A stretch of 32,679 nucleotides of DNA, from positions 1 through 32,679 of the forward strand of contig JAZTWJ010000070.1 of assembly GCA_045635785.1 (NCBI GenBank), read 5' to 3'. Of this stretch, positions 1-7,301 are shown piece after piece. Each line of letters opens with the position of its first letter. The stretch's first letter is position 1. Made by a program: the position numbers and the translations under genes. Source of the DNA: Flemingiibacterium sp045635785 (GTDB taxonomy: Bacteria > Bacillota > Clostridia > Oscillospirales > CAG-272). Below the pieces are notes generated by a model, which did not search any database, was not told the DNA's origin, and saw only the letters and a list, made by a program, of their open reading frames with translations.

Positions 1-750
1 AAGTCCCTTTTCACGCTCAAAGCGGCTGACATTCTTGAAAATCAAACGACAGTACGGCGTATCGCCGCCGATAAAACCGCCGTCACGGAGAATCATTTCA
101 ATGTCTCTGCCGACTTTTTTTAGCTTCAGCACATTGGCATCATGAAAACGGAACAACTTGCGGATTTCCTCTGGGATACCCTGCTCTTTCAGTACAACAT
201 CGGCTTCCGCTTCTATTTTGTTAAAGGCACGTTTGTTGTTTTGTTCTTCTGTCAAAAGTCGATTGTATGCACTTTCGGGAATTCGATGGAGTGCGATCAG
301 CCGCTTGTCCACCGATTCACGTACCCATAAAGGATAGCCATTCCAGCCGTGGCGCACCATCATACGGTAGCATTCTTTGAAGCAATCAATGGTATCTTTC
401 GGATCAAAAGACACCCGACTCTCAAACTGCTCCATTTGCCGACGGAAATCTTTTTCCAATTTTTCTCTTGCAATTTCAGGTGTTTCGGGGTGGAACAGCT
501 CGCCGTCCTCGGTTTCAAACAGGAATATGTCCGGCCGGAAGCGATCCGGGGCAAGCACTTCTTCCGCCCAATCGAGGGATGGAGGGGTGTCATAGATTCT
601 TCTGTCGTTTTCAATTTCAGCCTGCAGGTCGTGATCGAAAAATGCCTTGATTTCCGCATCAGCATATTCTTTATCGGGTATTACCGTCAGACCGCTTGTA
701 TAATGCTGCTTTTGCATCAGAGCGTACCATTCTTTGGTGTAGTATTTCAT
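1..750 (-). CDS. DUF4085-like protein of unknown function (3' end outside window)
   Basis: The reading frame is open for 250 codons from an ATG at 750 to the window edge, so the C-terminus is missing. A GGAGG ribosome binding site sits 5 nt upstream. The protein begins MKYYTKEWYALMQK and is rich in charged and aromatic residues, with no signal peptide or membrane segment, so it should be cytoplasmic. The MKYxTKEWYxL start resembles the DUF4085 family of Clostridia as I remember it. Function is unknown. A conserved-looking stretch near residues 205-245 (FRFHDANVLKL, then DGGFIGGDTPYC) may be a small beta-rich domain. It is the last visible gene of the minus-strand cluster that starts at 3362. 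The gene call is firm from codon structure and ribosome binding site; the family name is less sure. Confidence 0.75.
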   Translation of the reverse strand, partial: MKYYTKEWYALMQKQHYTSGLTVIPDKEYADAEIKAFFDHDLQAEIENDRRIYDTPPSLDWAEEVLAPDRFRPDIFLFETEDGELFHPETPEIAREKLEKDFRRQMEQFESRVSFDPKDTIDCFKECYRMMVRHGWNGYPLWVRESVDKRLIALHRIPESAYNRLLTEEQNNKRAFNKIEAEADVVLKEQGIPEEIRKLFRFHDANVLKLKKVGRDIEMILRDGGFIGGDTPYCRLIFKNVSRFEREKGL

Positions 751-826
751 GTGCCACCTCCGTTTCTGCTTGTTTCAACGTTGAATTTTGTTTTGTGGTT
801 CAACCTATAAATTTGACAGGATGCCG

Positions 827-1234
827 TTACAACTTCTTTAATTGCTTGTATTTATTGAGCACAAACAAAACAATGAATTGTATAAGTGCCGTTGGGATAG
901 CCAATCCAAAAGTGAACATAAAATAAGCAATGTACTCAAACAAATCCCATTCCAAAGAATATAAATGATAACCTAAAAATCCACCAATCGCTCTATGGAA
1001 AACAAGTACAATAAAGCACTCTGCCAATAAACTCCAAAGTATTGATTTGGGAGGGCATTGCCTAACGGTATATAACAGAACTACAGCAGGAATAATTGGA
1101 AATAGAATCATTAAAATACCCCATACTGGGTCAGGGAGCCCTCTCATAAAGAATTGAGGTATAAGGTAAAAATGCAATCCACATGTAATCACGCCACAAC
1201 ATACAGAAAGGACTATTGGATTTTTCTTTCTCAT
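827..1234 (-). CDS. small four-helix membrane protein, unknown function
   Basis: This 135-residue protein starts at the ATG at 1234, which follows GGAGG by 7 nt. A longer reading upstream is possible but has no ribosome binding site. Four hydrophobic segments are visible at about residues 7-25, 36-57, 67-88 and 101-126, joined by short loops, and the tail is basic (KYKQLKKL). It should be an integral membrane protein. I do not recognise a family. The gene is visibly richer in A and T than the rest of the window, as is its upstream neighbour, which may mean recent acquisition. It lies 68 bp downstream of the 1303-1944 gene in the same direction and is probably co-transcribed. Confidence 0.6.
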   Translation of the reverse strand: MRKKNPIVLSVCCGVITCGLHFYLIPQFFMRGLPDPVWGILMILFPIIPAVVLLYTVRQCPPKSILWSLLAECFIVLVFHRAIGGFLGYHLYSLEWDLFEYIAYFMFTFGLAIPTALIQFIVLFVLNKYKQLKKL

Positions 1235-1302
1235 TTGCAAACCTCCGTCGAATTCTTGTTTGTCGCACCATCCCCACCAAAAACACTTTCCCGAAGTGGG
1301 GA

Positions 1303-1944
1303 CTATTTCAAATGCCACCATTCACCATTTGGCATTTCTTTCATGGAACCGCTGTATTTTTCAATCATCTGTCCATCATGCAGAGAACGAACAACAATTT
1401 CTTCCCGATAATCCGGATCTTGATACCACATGGAGAAATACAGTTTGTCCTTTTCTCTGTGATCAAACGATTCACGAGGATGAATCTTGAACTCCACCTG
1501 CTCCGGCCAGATAATTTCAAAATGATTTTCCGCAGATTGCCGTGTCAACATAAGCGGACTTTTATGAAGCATCAGGTTAAAGCAGTCATCGACTGCAGAA
1601 AGCGGTAATTCTGTTAAAACCGATGTTTCCTTTGTATTCAAATCAAAGCGGGCAATACGGATCTTTCGCTCCGAAAAATGAACATTGAGAAGAATAATGG
1701 CTCCATTATCGTAAATCGGAGATCCAAAATAGTTGTTTTCAGCGGGACGAAGCGGTTCATATACAATACCTTTCGGATACTGTACCAATAATAAGCGGTT
1801 TGAAACTACTTCTTTCCCTTGGTTGAATATCTCTTCCGCTTCATATAGATCACCATTGAGATAATTGGTTGCAAAGAACCAGGAATCTCCTGATCCACGA
1901 ATCGGGTCAAGACAGGTCATTCCATGTACGTTGATTTGTTTCAT
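1303..1944 (-). CDS. conserved hypothetical protein, probably beta-rich and cytoplasmic
   Basis: The protein is 213 residues from an ATG at 1944, with an AAAGGA ribosome binding site that overlaps the stop codon of the upstream gene. Only 11 bp separate the two genes, so they are likely translated from one message. There is no signal peptide or membrane segment. The text shows repeated short beta-type stretches with turns (GSPIYDNGAIILL, then ARFDLNTKETSVL), which suggests a WD/propeller-like or other all-beta fold, but this is only an impression. I cannot name the family. A second methionine at residue 9 is an alternative start with a weaker upstream site. Composition is A/T-rich like the next gene downstream. 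Confidence 0.6.
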   Translation of the reverse strand: MKQINVHGMTCLDPIRGSGDSWFFATNYLNGDLYEAEEIFNQGKEVVSNRLLLVQYPKGIVYEPLRPAENNYFGSPIYDNGAIILLNVHFSERKIRIARFDLNTKETSVLTELPLSAVDDCFNLMLHKSPLMLTRQSAENHFEIIWPEQVEFKIHPRESFDHREKDKLYFSMWYQDPDYREEIVVRSLHDGQMIEKYSGSMKEMPNGEWWHLK

Positions 1945-1955
1945 CGCGTAGTCCT

Positions 1956-2375
1956 TTACAAAATCGCGTCAATCCGTATATTCGTCAGCTCCTCCGAGAG
2001 CAGTTTGCCGTCGATCTTCGCATTCCGATACAGTTCCTCGCCGGAGCCAAACATCTGCTTTCCCTTCGTTTCCTCGCACCAGAAATACCATTCCATATCG
2101 CTGTACCGGCTCAGAAAATAGTGTTTATCTCTGCAGTGCAGCTCGATCTCACGCCCTGTGGCAATGGAATCAATCAGCTCCGCTTCGTTGTAACGTCTGT
2201 ACCACTCATTCCAGAAGGCAGTATAACCGTTTCGCTCAAATTCATCTTCCCGTATCACCTTGGGAGAACATTGGTCGTAGTATCGCTCCACCTTGTCGGC
2301 AAAGCGGCAGACCTTATAGAGATAATCCGAATACGGCACAGCAGCTTCCGTTCCGTCAGGGGCTGTCACAATCAC
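1956..2375 (-). CDS. C-terminal portion of an unidentified protein, possibly a gene remnant
   Basis: The frame gives 139 residues from a GTG at 2375 whose bases overlap the TGA of the upstream fragment (GTGA), so translational coupling is possible. The same frame is open and reads like real protein for about 13 more codons upstream (…LDWTIRHDGRT…), then meets a stop near 2411. That suggests the gene lost its 5' part and was joined to the preceding LURP-one fragment. The remaining protein is rich in aromatic and acidic residues (FWNEWYRRYNEAE, MEWYFWCEETKGK) and appears soluble. I do not recognise the family. Whether it is still translated is uncertain. Downstream genes follow closely in the same direction. 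Confidence 0.5.
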   Translation of the reverse strand: MIVTAPDGTEAAVPYSDYLYKVCRFADKVERYYDQCSPKVIREDEFERNGYTAFWNEWYRRYNEAELIDSIATGREIELHCRDKHYFLSRYSDMEWYFWCEETKGKQMFGSGEELYRNAKIDGKLLSEELTNIRIDAIL

Positions 2376-2701
2376 CGTTCTTCCGTCATGCCGGATCGTC
2401 CAGTCAAGACCGGTATCTCATCCACGCCTGCTCCAAAGGAAATCTCATACGCATCTCCGAGCGTGAACCATTCCTTAGCCACGGATGCAATGACTTTATC
2501 TCCGTCTGTTACTTCATAATCGTGATCGAAGAAATCACCATGAACACTCCAGCCGGGACCGTTAACCGTGTACTCCTGATGGAAGAACGTGAACTCCTTG
2601 ACCACCTCTGCGAATTCCTCGCCGCCGCGAAAGATCATGTGTTTCGGCAGGAATGTGAAAAGCTGCTGTTTTGACTCATGGCAATACCCCTCACCACACA
2701 A
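2372..2701 (-). pseudogene. LURP-one-related (YxjI-like) fragment, missing both ends
   Basis: The translated segment LFTFLPKHMIF… followed by AEVVKEFTFFHQEY and GDFFDHDYEVTDGD matches the core of the LURP-one-related family, a 12-strand beta-barrel related to Tubby C-terminal domains. Family members are about 160 residues and start with a KxFSxxDxFxI region, which is absent: the frame here runs back into the end of the upstream methyltransferase-like gene and has only a TTG as possible start. The C-terminal hydrophobic helix is also missing, because the frame turns to unrelated sequence after DEIPVL and stops. An ATG at 2665 with a good ribosome binding site is in a different frame and gives only 14 codons. 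I read it as a decayed fragment of about 90 recognisable residues. Confidence 0.6.
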
Positions 2702-3362
2702 ACGGAATCATGCGATAGATTACTTTTTGCTTGTACTTCGCATATCCGCGAAGCTCCGCTTCAAGAAGTGCCTCCTCATTTTTGATCCTCTTTGCGATGA
2801 TCAGCGGATACACGCAGAAAATAGGGAACGCCACAAGAGAGCCGAGAATAAGCGGCATGGATAAAAACAGCAGCATGGTTGCCATGTACATTGGGTGGCG
2901 AACGATGCCGTAAAGTCCCGTGTCGATGACCTTTTGATCTTTCTGCACTTCGATCGTTCTTGAAAGATAGGCGTTTTCTCGCAGTACCTCGGCGTACAAA
3001 AGATAGCCAAAGAGAAATATCGCCGATGCCGTTACGATCACCCATTGCGGCAATACAAGCCACGCAAAGCGAAAATCAAGGGCGGCAACAATAAATCCGC
3101 CGATAAACATCAGCGCAGAGAGAAGAATGACCGTTTTTTGTTCGCTCTCTTTTTCTTTTGCATTCAGGCGTTTTTTGAGCAGCTCCGGATTTTTCACCAT
3201 CATGACCAAGCCGGCGATAAACATCGGAATAAACAGCAAGGCGAGAAACAGCCACGCATGCGGGTAATTCCATGTCCCTGCAGGCACAAACAAAAGCGCG
3301 CCGAGCAGCAAAACGCCCAAAACAATTTTTGCAATGGCTCCGATAAACAGTTTGATTGTCAT
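2691..3362 (-). CDS. isoprenylcysteine carboxyl methyltransferase-like integral membrane protein
   Basis: The protein is 223 residues from the ATG at 3362 (GAGG site 7 nt upstream). The frame is open 30 codons further, but those extra residues span the promoter. It has about five membrane segments. The C-terminal part holds the signature of the ICMT/PEMT-type membrane methyltransferases: the GLYGIVRHPMYMA stretch (residues about 160-172) and a later NEEALLEAELRGYAKYKQKV region, which together form the SAM-binding pocket in the family. Bacterial members are common and mostly uncharacterised, and the substrate here is unknown. It is the first gene of the minus-strand cluster and is preceded by a near-consensus promoter. 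The end overlaps the LURP fragment frame. Confidence 0.8.
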   Translation of the reverse strand: MTIKLFIGAIAKIVLGVLLLGALLFVPAGTWNYPHAWLFLALLFIPMFIAGLVMMVKNPELLKKRLNAKEKESEQKTVILLSALMFIGGFIVAALDFRFAWLVLPQWVIVTASAIFLFGYLLYAEVLRENAYLSRTIEVQKDQKVIDTGLYGIVRHPMYMATMLLFLSMPLILGSLVAFPIFCVYPLIIAKRIKNEEALLEAELRGYAKYKQKVIYRMIPFVW

Positions 3363-3402
3363 GCTGCACCTCTTTCTCTTTCGAACCGTTTGGCTTGTAC
3401 CT

Positions 3403-3431
3403 ATCATATCATACATACACGCACCTGTCAA
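3403..3431 (-). promoter_or_regulatory. sigma-A-type promoter for the 3362-to-1 gene cluster
   Basis: On the minus strand TTGACA (3426-3431) and TATGAT (3403-3408) are separated by exactly 17 bp. The start codon at 3362 is about 35 nt downstream of the expected transcription start. A second TATGAT-like hexamer overlaps at 3408-3413. Confidence 0.75.
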
Positions 3432-3521
3432 TAGAGAAGTGTGCATTTTCACGGCGGAAGCACACTATGCGCGTCTATTTGTACTACATCGGAAAAATTC
3501 TGTAAATTGATGCCAAACTCA

Positions 3522-3550
3522 TTGACAGATCCATCAAAAGGGTATAAAAT
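3522..3550 (+). promoter_or_regulatory. sigma-A-type promoter for the 3582-5210 gene pair
   Basis: TTGACA (3522-3527) and TAAAAT (3545-3550) are 17 bp apart, and the ATG at 3582 lies about 25 nt past the expected start of transcription. It diverges from the minus-strand promoter at 3403-3431, so the 90 bp between them may hold shared control sites. Confidence 0.75.
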
Positions 3551-3581
3551 AGATATACGAATACGACTTGGAGTTTTGATT

Positions 3582-4481
3582 ATGAATCGCATTGCCCGTT
3601 TTCATCTGCCGGGACTCTTTGAGTTTTACGAGCTGTATAAAATTTTCTTGCCACTGTTTTTTGAGCATCGGGAATATTTCTATCCGTGGTGCGATATTGG
3701 CTCTGTCTACGGCGCGCCTGCGGCGTGTGTATGGGGAGGCGGCCGCATCGGATTTGGCGAAAACAATGCCAATGAAGTCGCCGCATTGATGCGGGAATAC
3801 GGCATTTCCTCAAGGCTCACCTTCAGCAACGATCTGCTTCGCGCAGAGCATCTTTCGGACAGGCAGTGCAATGCGCTTTGCAAACGATTCGAGAAAAACG
3901 GCAAAGCGGAAAACGGTATTATCATCTGCTCAGATCTGCTTTTATCCCACATTCGGAGGAATTATCCCGATTTCTATTTTGTTTCCTCAACCACGAAGGT
4001 GATCACCGAGCCTGCCCTTTTGACCGATGAACTGAACCGACAGGAATTTCGCTATGTCGTGCCGGATTTCAGACTCAATAAGCAGTTTGAATATTTTGGC
4101 AACTTGTCGCAAGAGCTGAAAAATAAGGTGGAATTTCTCTGCAACGAATGCTGTTATATCGGCTGCACGGCTCGCAAGGCTTGCTATGAAAATGTCAGCC
4201 GCAAAGCCTTGGGCGAGGAATGTGCGGATCATATCTGCTCGTCTCCGCACGCAAGGGAAGGGTACGTGTTTTCAAGGGCGATGCAAAGTCCTGCTTTCAT
4301 CGGTACAGAGGATATTCAAAATGTTTATCTGCCTATGGGATTTTCTGAATTCAAGATCGAAGGGCGAAGCCTCGGCAGTGCGATGATTCTTGAATTTTTA
4401 TTATACTATATGACAAAGCCCGAGTATCGGCTTCAAGTGAGAGAGAGGATATATCTGAATCATTCGCTGGATTTGTTTTAA
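3582..4481 (+). CDS. U32-peptidase-like protein with a cysteine cluster, function unknown
   Basis: The protein has 299 residues from the ATG at 3582, which follows a TTGGAG site. The frame is open 47 codons further upstream, but those run through the promoter. No signal or membrane segment is evident. The pattern ENNANEVAALMREYGISSRLTF, then IIICSDLL, then a late cysteine cluster (CNECCYIGC, followed by C at about 205, 219 and 224) recalls the COG0826/U32 peptidase-like TIM barrels, whose members RlhA and TrhO/TrhP modify RNA and carry cysteines for an iron-sulphur cluster. The match is by overall look and I would call it distant. The SDR gene follows after 18 bp, so the two are probably one operon. 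A metal- or cluster-dependent modification enzyme is inferred, not shown. Confidence 0.6.
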   Translation: MNRIARFHLPGLFEFYELYKIFLPLFFEHREYFYPWCDIGSVYGAPAACVWGGGRIGFGENNANEVAALMREYGISSRLTFSNDLLRAEHLSDRQCNALCKRFEKNGKAENGIIICSDLLLSHIRRNYPDFYFVSSTTKVITEPALLTDELNRQEFRYVVPDFRLNKQFEYFGNLSQELKNKVEFLCNECCYIGCTARKACYENVSRKALGEECADHICSSPHAREGYVFSRAMQSPAFIGTEDIQNVYLPMGFSEFKIEGRSLGSAMILEFLLYYMTKPEYRLQVRERIYLNHSLDLF

Positions 4482-4499
4482 TTTAAGGAAGGACATTTT

Positions 4500-5210
4500 A
4501 TGAAAGAATTTGAAAATAAAATCATTGTAGTCACGGGCGGCGGACATGGAATCGGTAAATGCATCTGCGAGGAATTTGCAAAGGAAAGCGCGATCATCTG
4601 TGACATCGACATCAACGACGGATGCTATTTCAAGGGCGACATCGGAGAAAGGTCGATCCTTGAAGCCTTCGCGGAGAAAATTATCGCCGACTACGGCAGA
4701 GTGGATGTGGTCGTAAACAACGCGCCGCCGAAGATGAGGGGCATTGACCGTTGCAGCTATGACGAATTTGAGTACGCGCTTCGTGTGGGCGTGACCGCGC
4801 CCTTTTATCTGACAAAGCTGTTGATGCCCTATTTTGCAAAGGGGGCATCGGTCATCAATATTTCCTCCTCCCGCGATCGCATGAGTCAGCCGCAGACCGA
4901 GAGTTACACGGCGGCAAAGGGCGGTATCGCCGCGCTCACCCATGCACTTGCGGTCAGTCTGTCAGGCAAGGCGCGGGTGAACTCTGTCTCGCCCGGTTGG
5001 ATCGACACAAGCTACACTGTATACGAAGGCGCGGATGCCATTCAACAGCCTGCATGCCGTGTGGGCAATCCCAAGGATATTGCAAGCATGGTGCTATTCC
5101 TCGCATCCGAGAGGGCGGGCTTTATTACGGGCGAGAATATCTGCATCGACGGCGGCATGACAAAGCAGATGATCTATCACGGCGACTGCGGCTGGAAGCT
5201 GGAGATATAG
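4500..5210 (+). CDS. SDR-family oxidoreductase (short-chain dehydrogenase)
   Basis: The protein is 236 residues with an AAGGAAGG site upstream of the ATG. It has the classical SDR layout: the nucleotide-binding TGGGHGIG at residues 12-19, an acidic DID at 35-37 (favouring NAD over NADP), the NNA motif at 73-75, a catalytic serine in NISSS (120-124), the YTAAK catalytic pair Y136/K140, and the PGWIDT segment after it. The C-terminal ITGENICIDGGM is typical of 3-ketoacyl reductase-like SDRs. The substrate cannot be told. The loop after the NNA motif reads PPKMRG rather than the usual G-rich form. It is co-directional with and 18 bp from the U32-like gene and ends at a strong terminator. Confidence 0.9.
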   Translation: MKEFENKIIVVTGGGHGIGKCICEEFAKESAIICDIDINDGCYFKGDIGERSILEAFAEKIIADYGRVDVVVNNAPPKMRGIDRCSYDEFEYALRVGVTAPFYLTKLLMPYFAKGASVINISSSRDRMSQPQTESYTAAKGGIAALTHALAVSLSGKARVNSVSPGWIDTSYTVYEGADAIQQPACRVGNPKDIASMVLFLASERAGFITGENICIDGGMTKQMIYHGDCGWKLEI

Positions 5211-5250
5211 TCGATACCACGCATTCACAATACTTTTTACCTTTTTGTAC

Positions 5251-5295
5251 AAAACGAGGTCAAAACCGCAAAGATCGGTTTTGACCTCGTTTTTT
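5251..5295. terminator. bidirectional rho-independent terminator
   Basis: An 18-bp perfect stem (5251-5268 with 5276-5293, 7-nt loop) starts with AAAA and ends with TTTT, so it can act on both strands. It closes the SDR operon on the plus strand and the zinc-ribbon gene (ending at 5305) on the minus strand. Confidence 0.9.
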
Positions 5296-5304
5296 GTCGA
5301 ATTG

Positions 5305-5913
5305 TCAGAAAAACAGATAATATCCGTACAGCACGCAGATGACACCGATCACGAATAAGAGGTACGTCGCGGCTTTGCGGACGACTATGGCGAAATAGGA
5401 CGGCGTGGTGTCCCAATTATAAAACAGCCGATATTTCAGTGTGTCAATAAACCACATCGCCTTTGGAACGGTCAGCATAGGAAGTGCTACAGCCAAGCAA
5501 AATAGAGCGATGAAGGCACTCTCGCCTGCGTTATCAACCGTCCTTTTGTGCGCGGACGGATACTGATAATCCACCGTGCCGTCAGAAAGGATCGTCGTGA
5601 ATCCGGATCCGTGCTGAACGATCACGCCATCGGGAATGGATGCTTCGATTCTATCATTTTCTTTGCCAACAAAGATAATCAGGACGATTGCGGCGATGAT
5701 ACCGAGTATGGATATTACACCCATGATCTTGTCACGCAGAGGAACATAAAAATCCTCGGCTCGCTCTGCCATGGAGTCAAGTCGTTCATCTATGCGGTCC
5801 TCGATGGCGGCTTCTTCCGCCTCGCTGAGGGATTTGCCAAGCACTTTTCCACAGTCGATACAGACCGAGCGCTCATCCTTTTGAACGGCACCGCAGTGAT
5901 TGCATTTTTTCAT
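5305..5913 (-). CDS. zinc-ribbon membrane protein of unknown function
   Basis: The protein is 202 residues from the ATG at 5913, preceded by GAGGAG with 6-nt spacing. The frame continues 10 codons upstream into a repeat without a better start. Residues 3-21 form a zinc ribbon (CNHCGAVQ…CIDCGK). An acidic, helical linker follows (about 25-55), then a membrane segment at about 65-82, a polar extracellular stretch of about 45 residues, a second membrane segment near 125-145, and a third at the C-terminus (about 180-200). The topology would place the ribbon in the cytoplasm. Such zinc-ribbon membrane proteins are common in Clostridia and have no assigned role. It is downstream of ychF, with a repeat-rich leader between them. 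Confidence 0.75.
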   Translation of the reverse strand: MKKCNHCGAVQKDERSVCIDCGKVLGKSLSEAEEAAIEDRIDERLDSMAERAEDFYVPLRDKIMGVISILGIIAAIVLIIFVGKENDRIEASIPDGVIVQHGSGFTTILSDGTVDYQYPSAHKRTVDNAGESAFIALFCLAVALPMLTVPKAMWFIDTLKYRLFYNWDTTPSYFAIVVRKAATYLLFVIGVICVLYGYYLFF

Positions 5914-5922
5914 ATAGGCTCC

Positions 5923-6000
5923 TCTCGCAATAGAAAACGGCAAAGCAGTATCGAGAACGCAGGGCGTTCTCGCAATAGAAAACGGCTTTGCCGTTTTCTA
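5923..6000 (-). repeat. 19-bp direct repeat with two hairpins and an alternative 15-bp pairing
   Basis: The same 19 bases occur at 5923-5941 and 5968-5986. Between them lies a perfect hairpin (5952-5960 with 5964-5972), and the second copy forms an 11-bp hairpin with 5990-6000. The first copy (5931-5945) can pair over 15 bp with 5986-6000, so the two structures exclude each other. The segment lies between the ychF stop and the ribosome binding site of the zinc-ribbon gene, and would be in its leader if ychF read-through feeds that gene. A pure terminator role is less likely because no T-run follows on the minus strand. Confidence 0.6.
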
Positions 6001-6002
6001 AT

Positions 6003-7097
6003 TTAGACATTGAAGCGGAACAGCACGATGTCTCCGTCGCGGATGACATATTCCTTGCCTTCGCTGCGGATGAGTCCCTTTTCCTTGGCAGCAGCCATCG
6101 TGCCGCATGCGATCAGCTCATCAAAACCGATGATCTCTGCGCGAATAAAGCCGCGCTCAAAATCGGAGTGGATCTTGCCGGCAGCCTGCGGCGCCTTGGT
6201 ACCCGCGGTGATCGTCCATGCGCGCACCTCTTTTGGACCGGCGGTCAAATAAGAGATCAGTCCAAGCAGAGCATAGCTTTGCTTGATCAGGCGGTCAAGT
6301 CCCGATTCTGCGATGCCGAGATCTGCGAGAAATTCTGCCTTTTCATCGCCATCCAGCTGGGCAATCTCTGCCTCGATACCTGCACAAATGGGCATGATCT
6401 GCGATTTTTCCGATGCGGCAAAGGCGGCAAGCTTCTGATAGCCCACGTTGTCCGAGAGATCGGAGCCGATCTCGTCCTCCGCAATGTTTGCGGCATAAAT
6501 CACAGGCTTCATCGAAAGAAGCTGGCAGTCGTTCATAATGGCAAGCTCGTCGGCGTCGTAGTCCAGCGAACGGGCGCATTTGCCTTCTTCAAGTCCCTTC
6601 ATGACGCGCTCGAGCAGTGCCAGCTCATCGCCGAGAGATTTGTCGCCCTTCATCGCCTTGCGAACACGGTCGATGCGGCGCTCCAGCGTTTCCATGTCGG
6701 AGAAAATAAGCTCCATATTGATGGTTTCCAGATCGCGCATGGGATCAATGGAACCGTCCACATGAATAATGTTGGAATCTTCAAAGCAACGGACAACGTG
6801 GATGATCGCATCGGTTTCACGGATGTGGGAAAGGAATTTGTTGCCGAGTCCCTCGCCCTTGGATGCGCCCTTGACAAGACCTGCGATGTCCACAAATTCA
6901 ATGACCGCAGGGGTGTATTTTTCGGGATTGTACATTTCGGCAAGCACGTCAAGGCGCTTGTCGGGCACCGCAACAACGCCCACGTTGGGATCAATGGTGC
7001 AGAAGGGATAGTTTGCGGATTCCGCGCCCGCATTGGTGATGGCATTGAAAAGAGTCGATTTGCCCACGTTTGGCAGACCTACGATACCAAGTTTCAT
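6003..7097 (-). CDS. ychF: redox-regulated ATPase YchF (OLA1 family)
   Basis: The protein is 364 residues, the usual length for the family, from the ATG at 7097 with an AGGAG site. It is an Obg-related P-loop ATPase: Walker A GLPNVGKST (residues 7-15), G3 motif DIAGLVKGA, and the family's variant G4 motif (NIAEDE) in place of NKxD, which explains ATP preference. A helical insertion sits in the middle and a TGS domain at the C-terminus (from about 275), ending VIRDGDIVLFRFNV as is typical. YchF binds ribosomes and is linked to stress responses. It has its own promoter at 7193-7221. The long open frame on the opposite strand here is a shadow of this gene. Confidence 0.97.
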   Translation of the reverse strand: MKLGIVGLPNVGKSTLFNAITNAGAESANYPFCTIDPNVGVVAVPDKRLDVLAEMYNPEKYTPAVIEFVDIAGLVKGASKGEGLGNKFLSHIRETDAIIHVVRCFEDSNIIHVDGSIDPMRDLETINMELIFSDMETLERRIDRVRKAMKGDKSLGDELALLERVMKGLEEGKCARSLDYDADELAIMNDCQLLSMKPVIYAANIAEDEIGSDLSDNVGYQKLAAFAASEKSQIMPICAGIEAEIAQLDGDEKAEFLADLGIAESGLDRLIKQSYALLGLISYLTAGPKEVRAWTITAGTKAPQAAGKIHSDFERGFIRAEIIGFDELIACGTMAAAKEKGLIRSEGKEYVIRDGDIVLFRFNV

Positions 7098-7165
7098 ATA
7101 TGTTGATTCTCCTTTAATTTTTCCTGTATTTGCATTTTTGTATTTTATATAGTTTTTTTCGCAAA

Positions 7166-7218
7166 AGAAAAAGAGCATACTGCTACATGATAATTATAGC
7201 ACGAATTGCTCTTTTTCT
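7166..7218 (-). terminator. 12-bp stem with 29-nt loop between sigE and ychF, possible weak terminator
   Basis: Bases 7166-7177 are perfectly complementary to 7207-7218. On the minus strand the second arm is T-rich and followed by TTTT, so it may end the sigE transcript. The loop contains the -10 box of the ychF promoter, so the ychF transcript itself would hold only one arm. Confidence 0.4.
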
Positions 7219-7221
7219 CAA
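7193..7221 (-). promoter_or_regulatory. sigma-A-type promoter for ychF
   Basis: TTGAGA (7216-7221) and TATAAT (7193-7198) on the minus strand are 17 bp apart, with the ychF ATG about 90 nt past the expected start site. Confidence 0.75.
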
Positions 7222-7301
7222 GCGTTTTGCAAAAAATTCCTTCAAATATTTTGTAAACTTTTACAAATAGACTTGGCGCGACAGCAGCCGACATTGGCGT
7301 G

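Noticed and set aside
5988..7106. Open frame of 372 codons on the plus strand opposite ychF
   Set aside because: The minus-strand frame has every YchF motif; the plus frame is a shadow.
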